From assembly GCF_004799645.1 (NCBI RefSeq), contig NZ_CP031305.1:1-64000 (forward strand): a DNA stretch of 64,000 bases. The letters run 5' to 3'. The position numbers and the translations under genes were made by a program. This document shows positions 54,019 through 64,000 of the stretch, piece after piece; position 1 is the first letter of the stretch; each line of letters opens with the position of its first letter. The notes beneath the pieces were generated by a model. The model was not told the DNA's origin, searched no databases, and saw nothing but the letters and a program-made list of their open reading frames with translations. Source of the DNA: Natronorubrum bangense. GTDB lineage: Archaea > Halobacteriota > Halobacteria > Halobacteriales > Natrialbaceae.

Positions 54019-54577
54019 ATCGTCTTTCGCCGGTTCGCATCGACTGCACCCGTCGCTGATCAGCTTCCGAGATCTTGAGATGCTCGGTCCGGACATCGCC
54101 AACCCCACACCACTCGTGGTCACACAGCGGGACTTGGTCGACAGAGGATCATCGGCATTGGTTACGGGTCTCACTGCCACACTTGTGCAGTCGCAACTGA
54201 ATCGAGGTGCCCTCGAGGTCCACCCCCAGTACGCTCGCAGACCTCGAGATAGCTGCGGTGACATGGCTTTCGACGTAGTCGTCGGGGCGACTCTGACATC
54301 GATCACTGTACTGAGGGTCAAATCACTGCTTGTGCACACGTGCCATCAAACACGAGGAGGAGTAAGCAGTATCGGTCACAACAACTCGCATCCAATTGCC
54401 ACGAATAGCTGCCTCGAGCAGCTGTCGGTACCATCAAAACCAACCGATGCCGGTACATCTATGTACGCGCCAGTCATACCTCGATGTGATAGCATCTAGC
54501 ACGGTAACAATCTGCGCTAGCAAAAAAACTATCCGCTCAGGAAGCGGAGTCATTGACATCGCCGTCCATCCCGAATC
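54019..54577. other. Sequence between larC remnant and CDC48 gene
   Basis: About 560 bases without an intact gene. On the minus strand, short stretches with Cys pairs (near 54100-54200) may be further decayed coding sequence, but I could not identify a family. It is a low-quality region continuous with the larC remnant. Confidence 0.45.
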
Positions 54578-56806
54578 ATGAATGAAGTTCAACTGGAGGT
54601 TGCGAAGGCATACCCGAACGACTCGGGTCGTGGTATCGCCCGACTCGATCCGGACACGCTGTTGCATCTAAAGCTGAGTCCGGGCGACATCATCGAAATT
54701 GAAGGCGCGAACACCACCGCCGCGAAGGTGTGGCGCGCAGACCGGCAGGACTGGAACACGGATACGGTCCGCATCGACGGCTTCACTCGGCAAAACGCCG
54801 ATGTGGGTATCGGCGAGCGAGTCACGATCCGCAAGGCTGAAGCCACGAAAGCGGACAAACTCACGCTCGCGCCGCCGGAGGAGGCGTCAGTCCAGTTCGG
54901 CTCCGACGCGGCTGGCATGGTCAAACGCCAGATCTTAAAACGGCCGGTCGTCGGCCGCGACATCGTTCCCGTGATGAGTTCGACGAACCACCCGTTCATG
55001 CGCTCGCCGGGGCAGGCGATTCCGCTCATCGCCGTCGAAACCGAACCCGAGGGCGTCGTCCTCATCACCGAGGACACCGACGTCGAACTCCGCGAGGAGC
55101 CGATCAGCGGCTTCGAGAAGACCGGTGGCGGGATCACCTACGAGGACATCGGCGGCCTCCAAGGCGAAATTCAACGCGTGCGGGAGATGGTCGAACTCCC
55201 GATGAAACACCCACAGATCTTCAAGAAGTTGGGGATCGAGCCGCCACAGGGTGTCTTGCTTCACGGCCCACCTGGCACGGGGAAGACGCTGCTCGCCAAA
55301 GCCGTCGCCAACGAGACGTCCGCGAGTTTCTTCTCCATTGCAGGCCCGGAGATCATCTCGAAATACTACGGCGAGTCCGAACAACAGCTCCGGGAGATCT
55401 TCGAGGATGCAAGCGAGGAGTCGCCATCGATCATCTTCATCGACGAACTCGACTCGATCGCACCGAAACGTGAAGATGTCACCGGCGAGGTCGAACGCCG
55501 TGTCGTCGCTCAGCTGCTGACGATGATGGACGGCCTCGAGGCACGGGGTCAGGTCATCGTCATCGCAGCGACCAACCGCGTCGATTCGGTCGACCCCGCG
55601 CTGCGTCGACCCGGCCGGTTCGACCGTGAGATCGAAATCGGTGTGCCCGACGAGGTGGGTCGCGAGGAGATCCTCCAGATCCACACGCGCGGGATGCCGC
55701 TGTCGGATGACGTCAACCTCGGCCATCTGGCCGACGAGACCCACGGCTTCGTCGGGGCGGACATCGAGTCGCTGACGAAAGAGGCCGCGATGAAGGCGCT
55801 GCGCCGATACCTTCCGGAGATCGATCTCGACGAGGAGGATATCCCGCCGAGCCTGATCGACCGGATGATCGTCAAGCGCCAGGACTTCCGTGGCGCACTC
55901 AACGAGGTCGAACCCTCGGCGATGCGGGAGGTGCTCGTCGAACTCCCGAAGATCTCCTGGGACGACGTCGGCGGTCTCCACGACGCCAAAGAGCAAGTCC
56001 AAGAGTCCGTCGAGTGGCCACTGAACAACCCCGAGCGGTTCAGTCGGCTGGGCGTCGATCCGCCATCCGGCGTCTTGCTGTACGGCCCGCCCGGCACCGG
56101 GAAGACGCTCATGGCGAAAGCCGTCGCCAACGAGACCAACGCGAACTTCATCTCGGTGCGTGGCCCACAGCTGCTCAGCAAGTGGGTCGGCGAATCGGAG
56201 AAGGCCATCCGACAGACCTTCCGCAAGGCGCGGCAGGTCTCGCCAACGGTGATCTTCTTCGACGAACTCGACGCGCTCGCGCCGGGCCGAGGCGGCGAAG
56301 TCGGCTCGAACGTCTCCGAACGCGTCGTCAACCAGCTGCTGACCGAACTCGACGGGTTAGAGGAGATGGAGAACGTGATGGTCATCGGGGCGACGAACCG
56401 TCCGGACATGATCGATCCCGCGCTCTTGCGTTCGGGTCGGTTCGACCGGCTCGTCATGATCGGCGAGCCCGACATCGACGGTCGTGAACGCATCCTCAAC
56501 ATTCACACGGAGGAAACACCGCTGGCAGCCGATGTCACGCTCCGTGAGATTGCCGAGATCACCGACGGCTACGTCGGCAGCGACCTCGAGTCGATCGCCC
56601 GCGAGGCGGCGATCGAAGCGCTACGCGAGGACCACGAGGCCGATATCGTCGAAATGCGTCACTTCCGAAAGGCCATGGAGAACGTCCGACCGACGATCAC
56701 CGACGACATCCTCGAGTACTACGAGCAGATCGAAGAGGAGTTCAAAGGTGGCTCGAGCGGGCCGGACCCGACGGGACGACGCGGCAGTCGGATCGGCTTC
56801 CAGTAA
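54578..56806 (+). CDS. CDC48/p97-family AAA+ ATPase
   Basis: A 742-residue protein. The N-domain (about 1-180) has the double-psi barrel and the segment [20 protein letters not shown]1 has Walker A GPPGTGKT at 230-237 and Walker [14 protein letters not shown]2 has Walker A at 503-510 and [16 protein letters not shown], with arginine-finger regions after both ([36 protein letters not shown]). It forms a hexameric unfoldase that extracts proteins for degradation. The gene has normal codon use, no intein, and stands alone. Confidence 0.96.
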   Translation: MNEVQLEVAKAYPNDSGRGIARLDPDTLLHLKLSPGDIIEIEGANTTAAKVWRADRQDWNTDTVRIDGFTRQNADVGIGERVTIRKAEATKADKLTLAPPEEASVQFGSDAAGMVKRQILKRPVVGRDIVPVMSSTNHPFMRSPGQAIPLIAVETEPEGVVLITEDTDVELREEPISGFEKTGGGITYEDIGGLQGEIQRVREMVELPMKHPQIFKKLGIEPPQGVLLHGPPGTGKTLLAKAVANETSASFFSIAGPEIISKYYGESEQQLREIFEDASEESPSIIFIDELDSIAPKREDVTGEVERRVVAQLLTMMDGLEARGQVIVIAATNRVDSVDPALRRPGRFDREIEIGVPDEVGREEILQIHTRGMPLSDDVNLGHLADETHGFVGADIESLTKEAAMKALRRYLPEIDLDEEDIPPSLIDRMIVKRQDFRGALNEVEPSAMREVLVELPKISWDDVGGLHDAKEQVQESVEWPLNNPERFSRLGVDPPSGVLLYGPPGTGKTLMAKAVANETNANFISVRGPQLLSKWVGESEKAIRQTFRKARQVSPTVIFFDELDALAPGRGGEVGSNVSERVVNQLLTELDGLEEMENVMVIGATNRPDMIDPALLRSGRFDRLVMIGEPDIDGRERILNIHTEETPLAADVTLREIAEITDGYVGSDLESIAREAAIEALREDHEADIVEMRHFRKAMENVRPTITDDILEYYEQIEEEFKGGSSGPDPTGRRGSRIGFQ

Positions 56807-57034
56807 CCCACGAGTCGGCTTTGGGTGCGGTTTCGGTTTTTTGATGGCTGTAGCAATTGCATACTGAACGGTGTCCGCTGGAGCCATCCGGCTGAGAATC
56901 GACCAATTCGAGTGGAGAGGGTGGGATTCAGATTCAGGCCGACCTTACACACGGTAAACCTCTCACAACACGGTGAAACGCTCGTGCTGGTCTATCTGCT
57001 GAAATCCACTCAGTTGAAAGAACTGAGTAGTTCG

Positions 57035-57325
57035 ATGTCGAACCAACCCTCCGGTCACGATCAGGACACCGTGGTGTCTCGAGAGCGAGATGGCGAGGAT
57101 CAAGACGTTGATGGGACACTCGAGAAGATCGTCCCATCGCTTGCTGGGCCGATTCGCACCACGGGGTTCTGGGGCGCGATCGTCCTGCCGATTCTGTACC
57201 TCCCGGTGCTTATCACTGGCCTGTCGACGTCCTTCGAGGCGAGTCTCTTTCTCGGGTTGATCATCCTGCATCTCCTCGCACTGTACGTTGGGCATGCACA
57301 CCGTCGCCGAGAGTCTGACCAGTAA
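57035..57325 (+). CDS. Small two-span membrane protein
   Basis: A 96-residue protein starting MSNQPSGHDQDTVVSRERDG at 57035; longer in-frame extensions to 56825 look non-coding. A charged soluble head of about 45 residues precedes two hydrophobic helices (FWGAIVLPILYLPVLITGLST and ASLFLGLIILHLLALYVG) and a short basic tail HAHRRRESDQ. No family is recognised. It is convergent with the DMT transporter gene, only about 28 bp away. Confidence 0.65.
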   Translation: MSNQPSGHDQDTVVSRERDGEDQDVDGTLEKIVPSLAGPIRTTGFWGAIVLPILYLPVLITGLSTSFEASLFLGLIILHLLALYVGHAHRRRESDQ

Positions 57326-57353
57326 CGAGTCGTGTTCGCGACTGTACCCTCGC

Positions 57354-58280
57354 TCACTCACTCGACTTGTGTCGGCGGAGCTGTCCAACCGCGCGGCGCA
57401 GCACCTGCCGCTTGACGAGAACGAAGCCGGTCGCGATGAGCCCGAAGCCGACGACGGTCGTCGCATCGATGACTTCGCCCAGATAGAGCCAGCCGACCAG
57501 CGCGGCGAAGATCGGCGCAACGTACGAAACCATGTTGATCTCGACGGCACCGAGGCGCTCGAGCAGGTCGAAATACAGCAGAAACCCCAGCGCGCTCGCG
57601 ACGAGTGCGAGATAGCCGAGCGCACCGATCGCCTCGGGATGTGTCCACGTCGATGGCTCAAGTGGCTCGCGCAGCGCCAGACTCACAGCGTGCATCAGGA
57701 GTGCACCGCCGAGCATCGACCACGCCTCCATCGTCTCGATCGGCAACGTGGTCTCGAGACGGCGAGTGAGGACACTCCCGAGTGCGAACGCAGCGGCGGC
57801 ACAGAACACCAGCAGCGTTGCAACGACATCTGTCGTCAGCAGATTCGAGGGATCTGGCTGGGCGATCACGCCAACACCAACCAGCCCGACGAGCAAGCCG
57901 GCGGTACCAAGCGGCGACAGCGCGTCGGATGGGACGAGCACTCGAGCGAAACCGGTCGTCAAAACCGGTGAGAGACTCACCACGATTGCGGCTGCAGCTG
58001 CGGTCGTGTTTTGCTGGCCGACGAACAAGAAGACGTGATAGGCCGCGATCAGCAGCGTCGCTCCGACGACGACCACCGCCCACTCGTCGCGCCCGCTCGG
58101 ATACCAGTCGTCGACGGCGTAGGCCGCGTAGGCAAGCATGACCACGCCTGCGATATCGTATCGCAGTGCTGCGAACAGCACTGGTGGAAAGTGCTCGAGG
58201 CCTGCACTGATCGCGACAAACGCGGTCCCCCAGATTCCTGCAAGGGCCAAAAAAAGCCCAAGCGTTCGAGCGCGACTCAC
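57354..58280 (-). CDS. DMT-superfamily (EamA) transporter
   Basis: A 308-residue membrane protein with ten spans in two EamA repeats (about 8-140 and 150-290). The first repeat starts LGLFLALAGIWGTAFVAISAGLE and holds VFLFVGQQNTTAAAAAIVVS; the second ends NMVSYVAPIFAALVGWLYLGEVIDATTVVGFGLIATGF, typical of drug/metabolite exporters. Substrate is unknown; amino-acid or metabolite efflux is usual. The basic tail ends RRHKSSE. Confidence 0.9.
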   Translation of the reverse strand: MSRARTLGLFLALAGIWGTAFVAISAGLEHFPPVLFAALRYDIAGVVMLAYAAYAVDDWYPSGRDEWAVVVVGATLLIAAYHVFLFVGQQNTTAAAAAIVVSLSPVLTTGFARVLVPSDALSPLGTAGLLVGLVGVGVIAQPDPSNLLTTDVVATLLVFCAAAAFALGSVLTRRLETTLPIETMEAWSMLGGALLMHAVSLALREPLEPSTWTHPEAIGALGYLALVASALGFLLYFDLLERLGAVEINMVSYVAPIFAALVGWLYLGEVIDATTVVGFGLIATGFVLVKRQVLRRAVGQLRRHKSSE

Positions 58281-58420
58281 ATCGAACGTCTCGTCAGGAG
58301 CCCCCTCTCTGTTTCGATTCGAGAACAGCGCTGGCAGATGGAGCGATTCAGTAAGATGCAGAGGTTGACGACCACGAGACCAGCTCAGAGTGTCTGGATG
58401 GCGACGAAAATCCGGTCAGT

Positions 58421-58786
58421 TCACAGCGATGAGAGTCGGCGAAGTGTCGGGTCGTCTTCGGTCTGTTTGAACTGGTTCAAAAGCGGCTTGATATCGTCGA
58501 AGCCGTCGTCGAGGACGATGTCACCACTTCGAAGGTCGTATTCGATGATCCCGTAATCCGCGAGCCGAGGCAGATGGTTGTGGACTAGCGAAACGTAGAC
58601 ACGCTGTCTGGTTTCGTCGTCGACCTGTGTCTGATCGTCGTCGTGTTCCCACGCAGCAATCTGACCAACGACCTCTTCGAGGTTCGCGCCGCTGTGGGTT
58701 GCCAGTTCGTAGAGGAGATATCGGCGTTCTGACTCTGCAAGGAGTGAACACGCTGCTTCCATCCGAGTGGCGGTCGCGTTGTTCAT
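58421..58786 (-). CDS. Winged-helix regulator, DUF7344-like
   Basis: About 121 residues starting MNNATATRMEAACSLLAES (58786); a GTG at 58804 adds six residues. The fold is a single winged helix: SERRYLLYELATHSGANLEEVVGQIAAWE, then RVYVSLVHNHLPRLADYGIIEYD with the wing SGDIVLDDG. DUF7344-type proteins are frequent one-component regulators of unknown targets in haloarchaea. It lies on its own between the DMT transporter and the ABC operon. Confidence 0.8.
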   Translation of the reverse strand: MNNATATRMEAACSLLAESERRYLLYELATHSGANLEEVVGQIAAWEHDDDQTQVDDETRQRVYVSLVHNHLPRLADYGIIEYDLRSGDIVLDDGFDDIKPLLNQFKQTEDDPTLRRLSSL

Positions 58787-59031
58787 ACCTCTTCGAGGAA
58801 CCACGCCATATTACACCTGCTGCCAACACAGATTGGGTCACCCTGCTGTTCGACCGCCGACTCGAGTACAGAAAACCGTCTGCTAAGGCTGTCAGGGGGA
58901 GTTGTACCGACGATTCAGGGGGAAATGGTTGGTGGTTTCATCTCGAGGCTGTAACGCTCGAGACCGAGTATCTCGGCTCACCGCCGGATAGACAACTGAC
59001 ACGACTGGGAACGGCGTACGAACGACCGAGT

Positions 59032-60335
<1,304 letters not shown>

Positions 60336-60339
<4 letters not shown>

Positions 60340-61613
60340 TGGTGTTCACCTCCGGTGGTTTCGGCCGGCGGATGTTGCCGTTCTTCGCCATGGTCTCCAT
60401 CGCGGTCATCGGGGCCGACGTGTTTGTCCCCGGCTGGACGGCCCGTCCCGTCGAAGTAGTCGCCAGGCAGCGCTCTCTTGTCGTCATACCCCGTTTCGGC
60501 GAGCACACACCGCACCGTATGGTCGTCGCTGCCGCTCGCCGGATACTCGGCCGGATGGTCCAGGCAATCCTCCATGGCTTTCGGACATCGGTCGGCGAAA
60601 TGACATCTGTTCTCCATCTCGTGATCGAGGAGACTCGGAACGTTCCCAGGAATCGGCTGGAGACGGCCGGCCGCTCCCTCGAGGTCGGGAACCGAACCGA
60701 GTAGTCCTGCCGTGTAGGGGTGGACGTGGTCGTCGAAGACATCCTCGAGCGTGCCGCGTTCGACGATTTCGCCGGCGTACATCACGCCCACGCGGTCACA
60801 CATGCGAGCGACGACGCCGAGGTTGTGTGTAATCAGGAGAATCGTCATTCCCAGTTCCTCCTGAAGGTCGTCGAGCAGATCCAGAATCTGGGCCTGAATG
60901 GTCACGTCCAGTGCCGTCGTCGGCTCGTCGGCGATCAGCACGTCGGGCTCGCCGGCCAGCGCCTGGGCAATCATCGCCCGCTGAAGCATCCCGCCGGAGT
61001 ACTCGTGGGGGTACTCGTCGGCTCGCTCGACTGGGTCGGGGATGCCGACCAGCTCGAGCAGTTCGATCGCCTGCTCGTGGCTCTCCGACGAGACGTACCG
61101 TCTCGAGGAGAACATCGATCCGAGGATCATCGAGGTCAGCGTGTACTCCTCCGATCGTGCGCGGGTTGACCGAGGGTTGGCGCTCGCGCGCCGCTGGACC
61201 TCCACCGCCTCGGCGATCTGCTCGCCGACGGTGATGGTCGGGTTGAAGCTGCTTTGGGGATCCTGAAAGATCATGCTGAAGTTCGACCCGCGCAGCGAGC
61301 GGCGAACCGACGGAGGGATTCGAAGCAGGTCGATCCGATCGCCGTCGATCGCGTCCGGGTAGTCGTCGGCGATCGCGTCGGCGAGGTCGGGATCGCGGTA
61401 CCAGATCTCGCCGTTGGTAATCTCGCCTGGCGGTTCGATCAGGTCGATAATCGAACGGGCCGTGACGCTCTTGCCGCTGCCGCTCTCGCCGACGATGCCG
61501 TACGTGTCGCCGCGGTCGATCGAGAGGTCGATCCCGTCTACTGCGTTCACCTGACCCTCGTCGGTGAAGAACCTGGTCTTCAGTCCATCGACTCGAAGAA
61601 TTTCGTCGGTCAT
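60336..61613 (-). CDS. Dipeptide/oligopeptide-type ABC transporter ATP-binding protein (DppD-like)
   Basis: About 425 residues starting [20 protein letters not shown] at 61613. Walker [10 protein letters not shown], signature [15 protein letters not shown] and Walker [12 protein letters not shown] are intact. An insert of about 40 residues ([20 protein letters not shown] region) separates the Q-loop from the helical domain. The C-terminus has the oligo_HPY motif then an Asp/His-rich tail. It starts one base after the stop of the permease gene and overlaps the next ATPase gene by four bases. It pairs with the DppF-like protein. Confidence 0.93.
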
Positions 61614-61614
61614 A

Positions 61615-62622
61615 CTAGCCGGCACCTCCGGCACCTTCGCCCTCGATGTTCGGGTCGAGGGCGTCCCGTAGCCAATCGCCGAGCAGGTTGACACCGATCA
61701 CGGAGAGGACGATTCCGATCCCCGGGATGGTGGCGACCCACCACTGGTTGCGCATCACGTCGTGTCCCCGCTGGATCTCGTAGCCCCACGACAGGGTCGT
61801 CCCCGAGAAGCCCAGATAGGAAAGCGAACTCTCGAGGAGGATGATCGCCGCGACCTGGATCGTCGCGAGCACGATGATCGGCGTCAGGCTGTTGGGCAGG
61901 ACGTGCTTGCGCATGATCGTGGCGTGGTTCGCGCCGAGCGAGCGCGCTGCCTTGACGTACTCCTCGTTGCGTATTGCCATCGCTTCTCCGCGGGCAACGC
62001 GTGCGAACCAGACCCATGTGACGAGCGCGACCACCACCGTGACCATTCCGGGAAACGTGATCGTCTCGGGCATTCCGTCCGCGAAGCCAGCCACGACGAT
62101 CGGATCGGGGATACCGATCGTTCCCCTGCCGAACGCGCCCATCAGCGCTAGCGCGAGGACGAGCGACGGGAACGCCAGCATGACGTCCGCCATCCGCATG
62201 AGCCCGTCGTCAACCCGGCCGCCAAAGTAGCCCGCCACCAGTCCGACGGGGACGCCGATCGCGGTCGCGAGCAGCGTTCCGGAAAGTCCGACGAGCAGCG
62301 AGGTCCGGGCGCCGTAGAGGAACCGTGAGTAGATGTCCTGTCCGACATTGTTCGTTCCGAGAACGTGTTCGCTGGTCCCTTCAACGGTGTGGCTCACTCG
62401 TTCGCCGTCCTGGGCGATCGTGATTTCGTCGGTCAGACCGAGCGGCGGATACGATGCGCCGGCCTCGTCGCTGTGGCCCTGCTCGTGGGGATTGTGCGTC
62501 GCCAACACCGGAGCGAACAGCCCCATGAGGAGGATCGAAACGAAAATAACGATACCGAGTTTCGCCAACAAGCTCCGGCGCAGTTCCTTCGTCAGATTTG
62601 ATTTGATTCGATTCGAAATCAT
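61615..62622 (-). CDS. ABC transporter permease (DppC-like)
   Basis: A 335-residue integral membrane protein starting MISNRIKSNLTKELRRSLL. One N-terminal span is followed by a periplasm-facing insertion and five C-terminal spans. The inner-membrane EAA-type loop (ARGEAMAIRNEEYVKAARSLG) docks to the ATPases. The N-terminal region LAKLGIVIFVSILLMGLFAPVLA is the OppC_N domain. It overlaps the upstream permease by four bases. Confidence 0.93.
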   Translation of the reverse strand: MISNRIKSNLTKELRRSLLAKLGIVIFVSILLMGLFAPVLATHNPHEQGHSDEAGASYPPLGLTDEITIAQDGERVSHTVEGTSEHVLGTNNVGQDIYSRFLYGARTSLLVGLSGTLLATAIGVPVGLVAGYFGGRVDDGLMRMADVMLAFPSLVLALALMGAFGRGTIGIPDPIVVAGFADGMPETITFPGMVTVVVALVTWVWFARVARGEAMAIRNEEYVKAARSLGANHATIMRKHVLPNSLTPIIVLATIQVAAIILLESSLSYLGFSGTTLSWGYEIQRGHDVMRNQWWVATIPGIGIVLSVIGVNLLGDWLRDALDPNIEGEGAGGAG

Positions 62623-63608
62623 CTGTCGGTCACCTGCGGGTTCAGCCGCGCGTAGAGCGCGTCAACCAGGATGTTGATCAGCACGAACGCGACCGCGATG
62701 AACAGCACGATCCCTTGGACGACCGGCCAGTCACCGTTTCGAAGCGACGTGATGAACATCTGTCCCAGTCCGGGCCAGTTGAATACCTCCTCCGTAATCA
62801 CCGCGCCGCCCATCAGCGTCCCGAGCTGGAGCCCGAGGACCGTGATGATCGGGATCAGTGTGTTCCGGAGGACGTGTTTGTACCGAACCAGCGTCCGTGG
62901 AAGCCCCTTGGCTTCCGTCGCGGTCACGTACGGCTTCCCGAGTTCGTCGATCATGCCGCTTCTGGTCAGCCGCGTGATCAGCGCCGTGAAGTACGTTCCC
63001 AGCGTAATTGCCGGGAGAGTGATATAGCTGAGCCACGAGAGCAGATCGGCGACGTAGCCGTACCGGAACAGGTTGTACATCGCCTCGTGGAATGCGATGC
63101 CCCGGCCGGACGTAGGAAACACGCCGACCTGCATGGCGACGATCAGGATCAGCATGATCCCAAGCCAGAAGTTCGGCGTACTGATCCCGACGAGGGAGCC
63201 AAGCGTCGCGGCGTAGTCGGCGGGCTGGTCGCGCCGCGTTGCGCTGACGACGCCGAGGGGAATCGCGATGACGATCGCGACGACCGTCGCCGCCACGGCG
63301 AGTTCGACTGTCGCCGCGAAGTGTTGTGCGATAATATCGTTGACCGCGCGACGCTGATTGTATGAGTACCCCAAGTTCCCAGTTAGCAGATTGCCAAGGT
63401 AGTCAAAATACTGTACGTACATCGGCTGATCGAGGCCAAGATCCTGTCGGATCTGGTCCCGCGTCGACTGATCGGGGACCTGACCCGCAATCAAGTTCAC
63501 GGGATCGCCCGGCGAAAGCGCTCGTAGGGCGAACGTGATCGTCACGACACCCCAGATGACGAACACCCCCTGCAGGAGCCGTCGTATCAGAAATTTTCCA
63601 AAGGCCAT
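62619..63608 (-). CDS. ABC transporter permease (DppB-like)
   Basis: A 329-residue permease with six spans. It starts MAFGKFLIRRLLQGVFVIWG, the typical DppB N-terminus, and has LSPGDPVNLIAG, the LGLDQPMYVQYFDYLGNLLTGNLG entry segment and the EAA loop (YVTATEAKGLPRTLVRYKH). It is the first permease gene, about 80 bp behind the substrate-binding protein gene, in one operon on the minus strand. Confidence 0.94.
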   Translation of the reverse strand: MAFGKFLIRRLLQGVFVIWGVVTITFALRALSPGDPVNLIAGQVPDQSTRDQIRQDLGLDQPMYVQYFDYLGNLLTGNLGYSYNQRRAVNDIIAQHFAATVELAVAATVVAIVIAIPLGVVSATRRDQPADYAATLGSLVGISTPNFWLGIMLILIVAMQVGVFPTSGRGIAFHEAMYNLFRYGYVADLLSWLSYITLPAITLGTYFTALITRLTRSGMIDELGKPYVTATEAKGLPRTLVRYKHVLRNTLIPIITVLGLQLGTLMGGAVITEEVFNWPGLGQMFITSLRNGDWPVVQGIVLFIAVAFVLINILVDALYARLNPQVTDR

Positions 63609-63689
63609 TCAGTTCACGTCCTGCGGTTAGCTGTTTTGAATAAGGCGTTTTCGTTCTCAATCGTTGCGGAGCCGGGGCCAGCCCGGCGG

Positions 63690-64000
63690 TTAGCTCATCT
63701 CCCAGACGAAGACGCTCTCGTCTTCGCGGGCGTCCCACTCGATGTCGGCGTCAAGCCCGTAGATGCTCTGTTGCTGGTGGAGGAAGACCCACGGCGCCTT
63801 TTCGCGGGCCATCTCGTTGATGTCCTGGAGAAGGGCCTCTCGTTCCTCGGGGTCGTCCTCGACTTGTGACTCCTCGAGGGCCGTCTGCAGTTCCTCGTCG
63901 CGGAAGCTCTGGACGCCGCCGTCGTCGTGGAAGAACCCGAACATGCCGTAGTCTGCGTCGCCCGTGATGACTCCCCAGCCGATCAGGAAGAACGGAATCT
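63690..64000 (-). CDS. ABC transporter substrate-binding protein, family 5 (C-terminal part)
   Basis: The gene runs off the right edge, so only the last about 103 residues are seen. Reading back from the window edge gives PFFLIGWGVITGDADYGMF, then LLQDINEMAREKAPWVFLHQ, ending EDESVFVWEMS. This is the C-terminal lobe of an SBP_bac_5 protein, which captures peptides or other solutes outside the cell. The lipobox and ligand pocket lie beyond the window. Confidence 0.88.
   Translation of the reverse strand, partial: IPFFLIGWGVITGDADYGMFGFFHDDGGVQSFRDEELQTALEESQVEDDPEEREALLQDINEMAREKAPWVFLHQQQSIYGLDADIEWDAREDESVFVWEMS

Noticed and set aside
53678..54499. A 273-codon plus-strand frame between the DUF1616 and CDC48 genes.
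   Set aside because: Its composition is Ser/Thr/Arg noise; the real signal in this stretch is the larC remnant on the other strand.

Overview
The window is chromosomal DNA of a halophilic archaeon. Proteins are strongly acidic, GC is high with very frequent CTCGAG words, a tRNA carries an archaeal intron, and haloarchaea-restricted families are present (Bat-type HTH regulator, HalOD1 domain, RadB, class II NrdJ with zinc ribbon, dense Tat signals, small zinc-finger proteins). The style fits the Natrinema/Haloterrigena group (Natrialbales), but the species cannot be fixed from this alone.

Layout. 1-7 kb: a frameshifted cupin gene, a large PAS/GAF Bat-like regulator with a HalOD1 protein behind it, an intron-containing tRNA-Met and conserved haloarchaeal proteins. 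7-17.4 kb: a BCCT transporter, the B12-dependent ribonucleotide reductase, a trpD-F-E-G operon and tRNA-Val. 17.6-26.7 kb: an AEC transporter, membrane and secreted housekeeping proteins, a CBS-domain protein, a frame-broken GH3 glycosidase, radB and a divergent RNase H-like protein.

26.9-33.1 kb is the most unusual part. It holds a five-repeat secreted Q/N-ladder protein resembling curli subunits in style, two tandem one-repeat paralogues with near-identical signal peptides, another small secreted protein, and a Tat lipoprotein with Fn3-like domains ending in a lysine-rich coiled coil. I read this as a candidate cell-surface or extracellular-matrix locus.

33.4-53.7 kb follows with glmS and a glmU-like gene (UDP-GlcNAc supply), three GT2 glycosyltransferases plus a polyprenyl-phosphate-type GT2, a NodB polysaccharide deacetylase, a Wzx-like flippase, a large polytopic membrane protein that could be a polymerase or GT-C enzyme, and two exported GH18 proteins, one with substituted catalytic aspartates. 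A 77-bp MITE-like inverted-repeat element and AT-rich spacers sit at its left part. Together these suggest production and remodelling of a GlcNAc-containing surface polysaccharide. Its right edge holds DUF1616-type membrane proteins and a decayed larC gene.

54.6-64 kb returns to core genes: a CDC48 AAA ATPase, a DMT transporter, a DUF7344-like regulator and a dipeptide/oligopeptide-type ABC operon whose substrate-binding gene runs off the right end.
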